Of a DNA stretch of 23,454 nucleotides, positions 15,144-21,225 are shown one piece after another. The notes beneath the pieces are model-generated. The model was not told the DNA's origin. It did not search any database and worked only from the letters and a program-made list of their open reading frames with translations. The DNA comes from a virus: positions 1 through 23,454 of the IMG/VR virus record IMGVR_UViG_3300010210_000005, one strand, 5' to 3'. Position numbers and translations under genes: made by a program. Every line of letters begins with the position of its first letter. The stretch's first letter is position 1.

Positions 15144-15168
15144 AAAACGGAGCGACCGGAGCCGCTCC
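15144..15168 (-). terminator. Terminator-like hairpin after the capsid gene, copy 1
   Basis: GGAGCG and CGCTCC pair around an 8-nt loop and are followed on the minus strand by GTTTTTT, an intrinsic-terminator layout. It lies between the capsid stop (15197) and the next gene (15099). Partial termination here would raise capsid mRNA over downstream genes, and downstream transcription must still read through. It is identical over 25 bp to 14681-14705. Confidence 0.6.
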
Positions 15169-15196
15169 GCTCCCTTAAACCAAGTAAACCCTAAAA

Positions 15197-16531
15197 CTAC
15201 TGTACAACCAGTTTTTTAATTGGGGAATGGCCCGCATTAATCGGCTTGCCGTCAAATCTCATAAATAAGTTATAAGCCACTTGGTTTTTTGAGCGTAAAA
15301 ACTCGCGGTAAACATGCATTGTTTTAACGCGGCGAATAACATAATTTTCAAGGTCGCCAAATACTAAAGGCACGTTTCCGGTGGCTACATCATCCAAATC
15401 CGGAGTGATAACAATAGGATAGCCTAGCAACGTTTCAGGCGAACCGTCGCGTAAACTTTTTTGATATAAATAATTCCCCTCATTATCCTTTAATTTTCGT
15501 AAGGCCGTGCGGGTTTTATCGTTCATCATAAAACATGCATTTTTACGGCTCTCAGCTCCAACACTACCCTCCAAATCTAGTACATCATCAGCGGCCAAAA
15601 CGCCCACCGCGTCGGTGGTTTTTCCGGTTTCAACGGTTTTTATTCCGGTTGGCTTTTCGTTTCCGTCGGCCTGTACTGCATCTTTCATAAATTTACGCAC
15701 AATTGCCCGCGGCATTTCTTTAACTAGCTTGCCCTCAATATCATACTCAGCGTCATCTATTAACGTCCTATCTATTGTAATGTCCCCCGTTGTGTAATCG
15801 TATGCGTTAAGGGTTATGGAGTCCATGACTGGCTCTAATCCATCGCCCGAATCGGCCCCCTTAGCAACAATTTTCCCCTCCATATCGCGGGCGTTCCATG
15901 TTGGAATTTTAATAGGGTTTCCGGTGCCTGTTTCCTCCTTGCCGCATTTCTCCATAAAATCATTAGCCTTATACAACGCCTCTATAATTTTACTCCTAAA
16001 ATCTGTTGCAACGGTGGCCCCTGCGTTAGTGTCGTAATCAATAAGGCGATGTTCTTCATCGCTAAGCGCCCGCTCTCCATAACGTAAATACTTGTCAAAT
16101 GCCGCGCGGTACTCCTCAGCGCCTTGCTTTTCATCTAATTTACGTTGTTGCTCATCTTCTTTTTTCTTGCGGGCTCCCACGCCTAATAATTGCGCTTGCC
16201 TCAAGCTTTCTAAATTACGGAGCTCCTCCCTAATCTCGTTTGAGCGCTTTTGTAGGTTTTGCCAATCCTCATCATCTTTTAAGGCTCTTTTCTCCTCTTT
16301 ACAAAGGGTAAAACGGGCCTCCATTTTATCGGCAATGTCGCGGCCCTCCTCTTGTAGTGCCTTAATTTGGTCGTCTACATTGGTTAATAATGCCCCAGCG
16401 GCGGCGCTCATCACTAAGCCTCCGGCGGCTAATTGTGGGGTAAGGTCAAAAACTCCCATTAAATCAAGTCCGGCCATTATTAAGGCAAACGCCAACATAA
16501 AGCCCAACCCATGCAAAATAATTTTTTTCAT
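15197..16531 (-). CDS. Major capsid protein, HK97 fold, with unusual hydrophobic N terminus
   Basis: The 444-residue precursor follows the prohead protease. Residues about 52-125 form a charged coiled coil (the delta/scaffold domain), and the HK97-type body follows from about 160. Body markers include IPTWNARD, the VKEMPRAIVRKFM helix, NACFMMNDKTRTALRKL, LLGYPIVITPDLDD and VPLVFGDLENYVIRR. Before the scaffold, residues about 4-21 and 30-49 are two hydrophobic stretches that look membrane-spanning. This is atypical for the family. The long start is supported by a GTATTC box 5 nt before the ATG; Met41 would remove most of the hydrophobic part. The protease should cleave the scaffold during maturation. 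Confidence 0.92.
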   Translation of the reverse strand: MKKIILHGLGFMLAFALIMAGLDLMGVFDLTPQLAAGGLVMSAAAGALLTNVDDQIKALQEEGRDIADKMEARFTLCKEEKRALKDDEDWQNLQKRSNEIREELRNLESLRQAQLLGVGARKKKEDEQQRKLDEKQGAEEYRAAFDKYLRYGERALSDEEHRLIDYDTNAGATVATDFRSKIIEALYKANDFMEKCGKEETGTGNPIKIPTWNARDMEGKIVAKGADSGDGLEPVMDSITLNAYDYTTGDITIDRTLIDDAEYDIEGKLVKEMPRAIVRKFMKDAVQADGNEKPTGIKTVETGKTTDAVGVLAADDVLDLEGSVGAESRKNACFMMNDKTRTALRKLKDNEGNYLYQKSLRDGSPETLLGYPIVITPDLDDVATGNVPLVFGDLENYVIRRVKTMHVYREFLRSKNQVAYNLFMRFDGKPINAGHSPIKKLVVQ

Positions 16532-16536
16532 CTTTT

Positions 16537-16568
16537 GAATACTTTTTGAATGAATGAATACTTTGAAT
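16537..16568 (-). repeat. Start-associated boxes before the capsid gene
   Basis: GTATTC copies at 16537-16542 (5 nt from ATG) and 16556-16561 fill the 39-bp gap between protease stop and capsid start. The gap is too short for a full promoter plus leader, which argues that the boxes act on RNA. Confidence 0.85.
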
Positions 16569-16570
16569 TA

Positions 16571-17221
16571 TTAATTAAATAGCTGTTTGTAATAACATAC
16601 TATATTTTCAGCCTCACGGAGCTCCTCATTGGTATTGCCCGCCCGTTTTTCGCGGTAAGCCTTAAGCCCCTCAAGGGCTGGCTCAGCGTCCCTTTTTTCA
16701 ACACTTGAGCCGCCATATGCCGGACGTGTAACGGGGGCCACATCGGTTACAATTTCAAACTTTTTTATTGTGCGGAGCTCTTTTCCGTCGGGTAAGGTTT
16801 CCCAATTATCCTCCTTAACCCAAAAGGCAAATGAGGACTTATCAACATCGGCCCGCTTAATCAATGTAAGCCAATCATTGCCCTTTGTTGTTGGGGTAAC
16901 GTCGCACTCATAAAATAAACCGTCATTCCGGAGCTCAAGCTTTAACGTGCCGTTAGATGTTCGCCCTAATAGCTCATTATTATCATGGTTCCCGCGGCAA
17001 ACTACGTCCGACAAATCAACGCCCTCAAATGCTCCGGAGTCTATAACTTCATAAAAGGAGCCAAACATTAACTCACTCCGCTCATTGAATCGGCAAGCAT
17101 AGCCACCAATTAAGCGGCTTTCACCCTCTCCCTCAGCGGCGGCGCGGTATTCCACGGGGGCCGTTATAATACGCCTCTCCGGTTGGTTATTAATCTTCTT
17201 CTTTACCGTCATTATCAGCAT
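16571..17221 (-). CDS. HK97-type prohead protease (U35 family)
   Basis: The 216-residue serine protease removes the scaffold part of the capsid precursor inside the prohead. Family markers are in order: RLIGGYACRFNERSEL, FYEVIDSGAF, then RGNHDNNELLGRT with catalytic His79, LRNDGLFYECDVTPTTKGND, and DKSSFAFWV with probable catalytic Ser130, followed by EIVTDVAPVTRPAYGGSSV, the characteristic end of the domain. It overlaps the portal gene by 32 nt; Met4 (MTVKK) is an alternative start with slightly less overlap. The portal-protease-capsid order is the standard HK97 arrangement. Confidence 0.93.
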   Translation of the reverse strand: MLIMTVKKKINNQPERRIITAPVEYRAAAEGEGESRLIGGYACRFNERSELMFGSFYEVIDSGAFEGVDLSDVVCRGNHDNNELLGRTSNGTLKLELRNDGLFYECDVTPTTKGNDWLTLIKRADVDKSSFAFWVKEDNWETLPDGKELRTIKKFEIVTDVAPVTRPAYGGSSVEKRDAEPALEGLKAYREKRAGNTNEELREAENIVCYYKQLFN

Positions 17222-18491
17222 TTATTTTTGTGGTGGTATTAACAGGAAAGCGGAGTTTTGCGGCGTCGCCTCCCATTTTGAAATAATCTAAATATTCGCG
17301 GGCCTCATCGCTTGAAAGTATGCCGGAATTAACCAGCTTAGACAAGTACTCAGCAACGCTTTTCATGTCGCCCTTAATTAACTCCGTTAAATCATGACGT
17401 ATTACATGGCTCCCTTTTTCCTTAAGCTCGAAAAGGCTATGTTCATACGACGCCTCAATACGACGGCACCAAATGGCCACGGTATCAAGTACCCACTCAA
17501 TATTTTGATGTTCAATATTATTATTAGTTGAGCGGCCAAGCTCAAATAATTTGTGAGGTGGAATACCTAAAAAACGGCCTATTTCAGTAATGGAGAATTG
17601 CCGACTTTGTAAGAGTTGGGCGGCCTCTGCTAATAGTTCAAATTGATGATATTTGGCACCCGCTGGAATACCTCCGGTTTTGCCCGTTTTTTGCATCCCC
17701 GCGCTTTTTTCGTTCCAAGTATCTAAGTAAGATTTGATTTTATCAGGGTTTGAGAATTTCTCAGGAAATTCAATAACCCCGCCCATGTGTGCATTATTCT
17801 TAAAAAAATCGCTTGTAAATCGGTCTAGTGTAAGCCCCTGCTCTCCTACGCGCTTGGCAAATCTGAGCGGACTAATGCCCTTTATACCATCAAACCCCAT
17901 GCCCGCAACATGCAATATATTTAACTGTGTATCAGGCTTGCCATTGATAAAGTAGTAAATATTATAATCTCGCTCATCATCCACTAAATAAGGGGAGACA
18001 ATCTCCGGAGCAACACGGCGGAGCCCTATTGTTTGGCCTCTCAGGTCGGTTATTTTACGCGCGTAACTGTTACCATCCGACCAAATTAAGTCCATCATCA
18101 TAGACTCACGGAAATTAAACGCCGGAGTAATATGATTAGTTGAAACATTAAACAACGACTCAAAACGGTGTTTACGGTCTATTATTCTGTCCCCGTCGGC
18201 GTCCACTTTGTACACATGTACAGGGAGGCGGGCAATGGTTCCGGCCAGTAGGTTAACGCCGCGATAAAGGGCGGATAATTGCAAACCTGTTTCTTTTGTG
18301 AGTGTTTCACCCGTGTACATCTCAAAGAAATCATTAAAGCTCATCACCGACCCATTAAAGCCCACGGCTCCGGTCAATGAATCCCCGTTAATCATTCGCG
18401 TTTCCTCGGAGGTACTTTCCGGAGCGGGCGAAGCGGCGGAGCGCTTTTCTGCTCCGCCTGTTCCTAACCAATTAAATAAACCCCCTAGCAT
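17190..18491 (-). CDS. Portal protein, HK97 family
   Basis: The 433-residue protein forms the dodecameric ring through which DNA enters the head. Typical HK97-portal phrases are visible: ALYRGVNLLAGTIARLPVHVYK (about 74-95), MMMDLIWSDGNSYARK, a GMGFDGIKGISPLRFAK segment (about 200), the FSITEIGRFLGIPPHKLFELGRSTNNNIEHQN clip/stem region (about 300-332), and a C-terminal wing with LTELIKGDMKSVAEYLSKLVNSGILSSDEARE. The start is supported by a GTATTC box 2 nt upstream, the shortest spacing in the window. The usual upstream neighbour, large terminase, is absent; the small terminase ends 80 bp before it. Confidence 0.94.
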   Translation of the reverse strand: MLGGLFNWLGTGGAEKRSAASPAPESTSEETRMINGDSLTGAVGFNGSVMSFNDFFEMYTGETLTKETGLQLSALYRGVNLLAGTIARLPVHVYKVDADGDRIIDRKHRFESLFNVSTNHITPAFNFRESMMMDLIWSDGNSYARKITDLRGQTIGLRRVAPEIVSPYLVDDERDYNIYYFINGKPDTQLNILHVAGMGFDGIKGISPLRFAKRVGEQGLTLDRFTSDFFKNNAHMGGVIEFPEKFSNPDKIKSYLDTWNEKSAGMQKTGKTGGIPAGAKYHQFELLAEAAQLLQSRQFSITEIGRFLGIPPHKLFELGRSTNNNIEHQNIEWVLDTVAIWCRRIEASYEHSLFELKEKGSHVIRHDLTELIKGDMKSVAEYLSKLVNSGILSSDEAREYLDYFKMGGDAAKLRFPVNTTTKINADNDGKEED

Positions 18492-18493
18492 TT

Positions 18494-18525
18494 GAATACT
18501 TTTGAATGTTTGAATACTTTGAATA
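18494..18525 (-). repeat. Start-associated boxes between small terminase and portal
   Basis: GTATTC copies at 18494-18499 (2 nt from ATG) and 18512-18517 lie in the 80-bp gap where the large terminase gene would be expected. The rest of the gap holds a short GC-rich stretch and AT-rich sequence with no ORF. Confidence 0.8.
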
Positions 18526-18571
18526 AAGCCCAGCGGGAACGGGGCAATTATTGATTAAATTTTATTTTACA

Positions 18572-19111
18572 TTAATCCGGCCCGTTATTATTTTGCCTTT
18601 TCTTCATCATATTAATCAACTCATCCGCGTTATCCTCATTATTGACAGCTGAGCGAAACAATGAGGCGCGGGCGGATGGTGTAAGCCCAAACTCCGTTAA
18701 CATGCGGAATAATCGTTTTGCTGAATCGCTCATAATATCATATTCCGGACGTTTTTTAATTTGTTTTCCATCCCTTGAAATATTTGTATAAGTGGTGCCT
18801 CTTACCTGTTTTGAGTCGGGGTCTTTTGAGTTAATAAATTTGTATGCATCGTACCAGCTTTGGAAAGCCTCAGAAACTAAACATATTGCCACTTCGTCAA
18901 GTTGGGTAATAATTTTATTAGAAATTAAAAGAGAGCTTAATTGATCGTGAAATTTTCGGGCCTGACCTTTTAAAAAAGTGGGCGTTTTCAACTCCTCAAG
19001 CTTTTCCATGTTAAGCCTATCTTTGTGCCCCTCTCGGCTCTCCTTTAATGTGCCTCTCCTTTTCTTAACTTCCTCAGGTAATGACTTCGCCCCCTTGCTT
19101 GTTAATGTCAT
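18572..19111 (-). CDS. Small terminase subunit (P27 family)
   Basis: The 179-residue protein recognises phage DNA for packaging. It matches the P27-type pattern: a basic N-terminal tail (GTLKESREGHKDRLN), then PTFLKGQARKFHDQLSSLLI, helices with a QLDEVAICLVSEAFQSWYDAY segment, a conserved loop (GTTYTNISRDGKQIKKRPEYDI), and a C-terminal SAKRLFRMLTEFGLTPSARASL, the most typical family signature. It directly follows the lipoprotein gene (4-nt gap). It would normally be followed by the large terminase, but here portal comes next. Confidence 0.9.
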   Translation of the reverse strand: MTLTSKGAKSLPEEVKKRRGTLKESREGHKDRLNMEKLEELKTPTFLKGQARKFHDQLSSLLISNKIITQLDEVAICLVSEAFQSWYDAYKFINSKDPDSKQVRGTTYTNISRDGKQIKKRPEYDIMSDSAKRLFRMLTEFGLTPSARASLFRSAVNNEDNADELINMMKKRQNNNGPD

Positions 19112-19115
19112 ATAA

Positions 19116-19478
19116 TCACTCTTTTAAAATTAATCTTATACGGGTAATAACATCATACGGGCCCACAAGTGTTAAAGCTATTCTTTTTTCTCCGTAAATA
19201 CTATCCTCAACAATATCACGGGCCGGAATCCATGCGCCCTCATAGAAACCCTCGTAAAAATCGGAAAAATCCACATTTGTAAATTTTATTTCCTCCTTTT
19301 CATTGTTTAAAATGAAAGTTGCCGTACGGGTAAGCCTTACCTCTTTCAAAACGTTTTGCGTAATATCTAAGAGCTCATACTTATCAAAATATTGCTCCTG
19401 AGCTGGGGCGGGGGTTTCCTCTTTATCGCATCCAGCAAGCAAAACAACGGCAACAAATAAAAATGCAATCTTTTTCAT
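19116..19478 (-). CDS. Phage-encoded lipoprotein, probably surface-exposed
   Basis: The 120-residue protein starts from ATG 19478, preferred over 19502 because it gives a clean signal peptide: MKKIAF, a hydrophobic core, and lipobox LLAGC with Cys17. The residues after Cys are D-K-E-E-T, which fit C-X-K-(D/E)2-X, the lipoprotein export signal known from Bacteroidota that directs lipoproteins to the cell surface. The mature part is a Pro/Ala linker (about 22-30) and a small beta-rich domain. No known domain was recognised. It sits between an unknown gene and the small terminase. Receptor blocking or superinfection exclusion, as with the T5 Llp lipoprotein, is a reasonable guess but unproven. 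Confidence 0.8.
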   Translation of the reverse strand: MKKIAFLFVAVVLLAGCDKEETPAPAQEQYFDKYELLDITQNVLKEVRLTRTATFILNNEKEEIKFTNVDFSDFYEGFYEGAWIPARDIVEDSIYGEKRIALTLVGPYDVITRIRLILKE

Positions 19479-19494
19479 AATAAAAATATATAGG

Positions 19495-19779
19495 TTAGAC
19501 ATTTAAAAGCGCCTTAAATTTAGCCCTTAAATCGTTTGCACCCTCATTATATGCGGCTTTCTTATTTTGAGAAACAATAAAATTAATGGCTGTATATAAT
19601 GAGCTATTATCAAAACCTTTAAACTCAGGCCCGCTTTTAAATCGCGGGCATCTGAAAAGTAATTGATTTTCGGGGTTGTTCTCACGTTCATAATGTGTAA
19701 ATAATTCTATAATATCCGCGAACGTTTCCGGCTTTAGAATAAAATCTTTAAGGCGGAGGTATGAATTAGACTGGCTCAT
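19495..19779 (-). CDS. Hypothetical protein
   Basis: The 94-residue protein has a helical N terminus (LRLKDFILKPETFADIIELFTHYE), a central basic turn (RCPRFKSGPEFKGF) and a helical end (ANDLRAKFKALLNV). No membrane segment and no recognised family. It overlaps the DUF4494-like gene by 14 nt, and its end overlaps only the extended lipoprotein start, so it is part of the same operon. The function is unknown; genes just before small terminase are often packaging accessories or host-takeover proteins. Confidence 0.7.
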   Translation of the reverse strand: MSQSNSYLRLKDFILKPETFADIIELFTHYERENNPENQLLFRCPRFKSGPEFKGFDNSSLYTAINFIVSQNKKAAYNEGANDLRAKFKALLNV

Positions 19780-20215
19780 CTGTTAGCTCCTCCTTAAGAA
19801 TTTCAAACATTACCTCAATTATGCGGCTTTGGCTTACTTTCTTTACTGTGTAATCAATAGTAAAATCTTTACTCCATTGTTTAAATACATCAATAGCCTC
19901 CTTTGGAGAATTTGCAGCAATCAAACAGCGCAAAGAATGAGTTTTTAATTTTCCGTTGTCGTCCTCTCCGACATAAGAGGCCGTAAGGTTTTGAAAATAA
20001 TCTTTTTCCTCTAAACAAATAATTTCCTCAAGGTTGCACGGCGTAATATTTAAAAGCCGCCATTCTTTAAATGAGTTTAACTCCGCTAAGCGGTGGGCCT
20101 GTTCCTCAGCTTCGCCAAAAGTTGCCGCACTACAAAGGTAATGCTCATTTTGTACCTTGTCTTTTCCGGTCATATCATCAATAACCGACCTTTTAATTTT
20201 AATCTCAAATAACAT
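19766..20215 (-). CDS. DUF4494-like protein
   Basis: The 149-residue protein is the first gene after the candidate promoter and dyad at 20247-20287. The opening (FEIKIKRSVIDDMTGKDKVQNEHYLCSAATFGEAEEQAHRL) matches what I recall of DUF4494, a family seen mostly in Bacteroidota genomes and their mobile elements. A second repeat-like half (CLIAANSPKEAIDVFKQWSKDFTIDYTV) suggests two related alpha/beta units. Its biochemical role is unknown. The start is supported by a GTATTC box 5 nt upstream. Confidence 0.8.
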   Translation of the reverse strand: MLFEIKIKRSVIDDMTGKDKVQNEHYLCSAATFGEAEEQAHRLAELNSFKEWRLLNITPCNLEEIICLEEKDYFQNLTASYVGEDDNGKLKTHSLRCLIAANSPKEAIDVFKQWSKDFTIDYTVKKVSQSRIIEVMFEILKEELTDEPV

Positions 20216-20220
20216 GTTTT

Positions 20221-20239
20221 GAATACTTTGAATGAATAC
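20221..20239 (-). repeat. Start-associated boxes before the DUF4494-like gene
   Basis: GTATTC copies at 20221-20226 (5 nt from ATG) and 20234-20239. With the predicted transcription start near 20241, almost the whole leader of about 26 nt would consist of the two boxes. Confidence 0.85.
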
Positions 20240-20246
20240 TAAAATA

Positions 20247-20278
20247 TAAATATACTCTTTATTTTTTTAACCGTCCAA
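20247..20278 (-). promoter_or_regulatory. Candidate Bacteroidota-type promoter for the packaging/structural operon
   Basis: On the minus strand TTG (20276-20278) is followed after 21 nt by TATATTTA (20247-20254), one mismatch from TAnnTTTG. The region between is A-rich. The -33 element lies inside the dyad at 20273-20287. A terminator just upstream (20361-20388) supports an operon boundary here. Confidence 0.5.
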
Positions 20279-20287
20279 GTATTGGAC
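20273..20287. promoter_or_regulatory. Operator-like dyad, copy 2 (GTCCAAGTATTGGAC)
   Basis: GTCCAA and TTGGAC are perfect inverted arms around three bases, the same form as 2154-2168. In both copies the TTG of the right arm (minus strand) aligns with the candidate -33 element. The plus strand has a T5 run after it, so a weak plus-strand terminator is possible, but no plus-strand gene needs one. Confidence 0.6.
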
Positions 20288-20360
20288 TTTTTAACCAACT
20301 CAATTAATTTAACAATAATACACCTCTCAAATGGAGGAATGAGGCTCCGAAACTGCACAC

Positions 20361-20388
20361 AAAAAAATGAAACCACGGGGACGGTTCC
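20361..20388 (-). terminator. Intrinsic terminator ending the HNH/recombinase operon
   Basis: On the minus strand GGAACC pairs with GGTTTC (one G-T pair) around GTCCCCGT, and the stem is followed by ATTTTTTT. It lies downstream of the Cys-rich and small basic genes and upstream of the DUF4494-like gene's promoter. The surrounding 20216-20409 stretch holds only this terminator, the dyad, the promoter and the boxes. Confidence 0.65.
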
Positions 20389-20409
20389 GGAGCGGAGCCC
20401 TTTAAGGAA

Positions 20410-20604
20410 TTACCCCCCTATCCCCCTTTGCTTCTTAAAATATTGTCTCACAATCTTTTTGGTAAATAATCGGCCACGTTTAGAGCAAAAGGCCGTAGAC
20501 ATGCGGACCCGTAAATATAAGCTCATACTTAGATGTTCAATAAATACATTCATTCTCGGACATCTCCCCTCGTTATGCTTTCGTTTATTATTGTTTTTAG
20601 GCAT
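20410..20604 (-). CDS. Small basic hypothetical protein
   Basis: This 64-codon ORF encodes a strongly basic product (KKNNKRKHNE at the start, KRGRLFTKKIVRQYFKKQRG at the end) with two cysteines and a central helical stretch. The ATG is preceded by an A-rich sequence (CTTTAAAAA), as expected of Bacteroidota starts, but has no GTATTC box. It fits between the Cys-rich gene and a terminator. No family was recognised, and the opposite-strand ORF there looks worse. A nucleic-acid-binding role is possible from charge alone. Confidence 0.45.
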   Translation of the reverse strand: MPKNNNKRKHNEGRCPRMNVFIEHLSMSLYLRVRMSTAFCSKRGRLFTKKIVRQYFKKQRGIGG

Positions 20605-20664
20605 TTTTTAAAGTGTATTATTGTTTAGTTGATTGATTGCAAACAACTGTATTTATTAACTATT

Positions 20665-21057
20665 TTATTGTCTTAATTGAGCTCTATTAAAGTTGTATAG
20701 TTTGCCGCAATTACTACACAATACCTCGGCTTTTACTTCATGAGCTTTACGGCATTTGCAAAGATTTTCTTTATTCTTCCTTAATAATATATTGCAATGT
20801 TTATCTATATCATTAAAACCCCTTAGAGAGCGTGCCGCGTCGGTGTGTTCAATTGAATTAAAACGCTTATTGTTTGCATCTGTTATTTTAAAGACCGGAT
20901 AACGCAACTCATTGAAACCATAGCGGGCGTTAACATGTTCATTAAAATCATTATAATCCTTAGCTATTACAATGATTCTCCTAAGTGGCTTTGTTGGGGC
21001 TTGGTTAACTTTCCAGCTCCGGCCTTTTGTTGTTGGTATGTATTTATTTTTTTTCAT
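20665..21057 (-). CDS. Cys-rich, putative zinc-binding protein
   Basis: The product has 130 residues from ATG 21057, preferred because it overlaps the 59-codon gene upstream by only 14 nt; ATG 21084 would add nine residues. The body is basic and mixed alpha/beta (RRIIVIAKDYNDFNEHVNARYGFNELRYPVF). The C terminus holds CKC and CSNCGKLYNF, a probable zinc ribbon or treble-clef finger. A nucleic-acid-binding or recombination-related role is plausible beside the recombinase and a second zinc-ribbon gene, but no family was recognised. Confidence 0.65.
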   Translation of the reverse strand: MKKNKYIPTTKGRSWKVNQAPTKPLRRIIVIAKDYNDFNEHVNARYGFNELRYPVFKITDANNKRFNSIEHTDAARSLRGFNDIDKHCNILLRKNKENLCKCRKAHEVKAEVLCSNCGKLYNFNRAQLRQ

Positions 21058-21223
21058 TTTTCTTGCAGTTATGGCATAATACATTTATATACTCCTTTGA
21101 TCTATCAGGCTTTAAATGGTGTCTATTGCATCCGTGACATAAATAATAATAAATGTTTTTAGGTTCCTCCTTTTCTTTGTTCGTGGACTTTATAGCAAAG
21201 CCTTTCCTCATTTCGTTTGCCAT
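21044..21223 (-). CDS. 59-residue zinc-ribbon microprotein
   Basis: Reading the minus strand from ATG 21223 gives an uninterrupted 59-codon frame ending in TAA at 21044. The protein starts MANEMRKGFAIKS, is Lys/Glu-rich, and carries LCHGC (Cys29, Cys32) and LCHNC (Cys50, Cys53), a CxxC-x17-CxxC zinc ribbon. The coding potential is convincing because both CxxC pairs are in frame, the gap upstream is just 2 nt after the clamp-motif gene, and the 3' end overlaps the next Cys-rich gene. It probably binds nucleic acid or protein. It is easily missed because it is shorter than common length cut-offs. Confidence 0.65.
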   Translation of the reverse strand: MANEMRKGFAIKSTNKEKEEPKNIYYYLCHGCNRHHLKPDRSKEYINVLCHNCKKNEKK

Positions 21224-21225
21224 AA

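Noticed and set aside
16092-16538. Plus-strand ORF of 148 codons opposite the capsid gene
   Set aside because: It is Ser/Pro/Ala-rich antisense shadow of a well-supported capsid protein.
20282-20611. Plus-strand ORF of 109 codons in the gap between operons
   Set aside because: It starts with TTG, runs through the terminator and opposite the small basic ORF, is not protein-like, and would be the only plus-strand gene.
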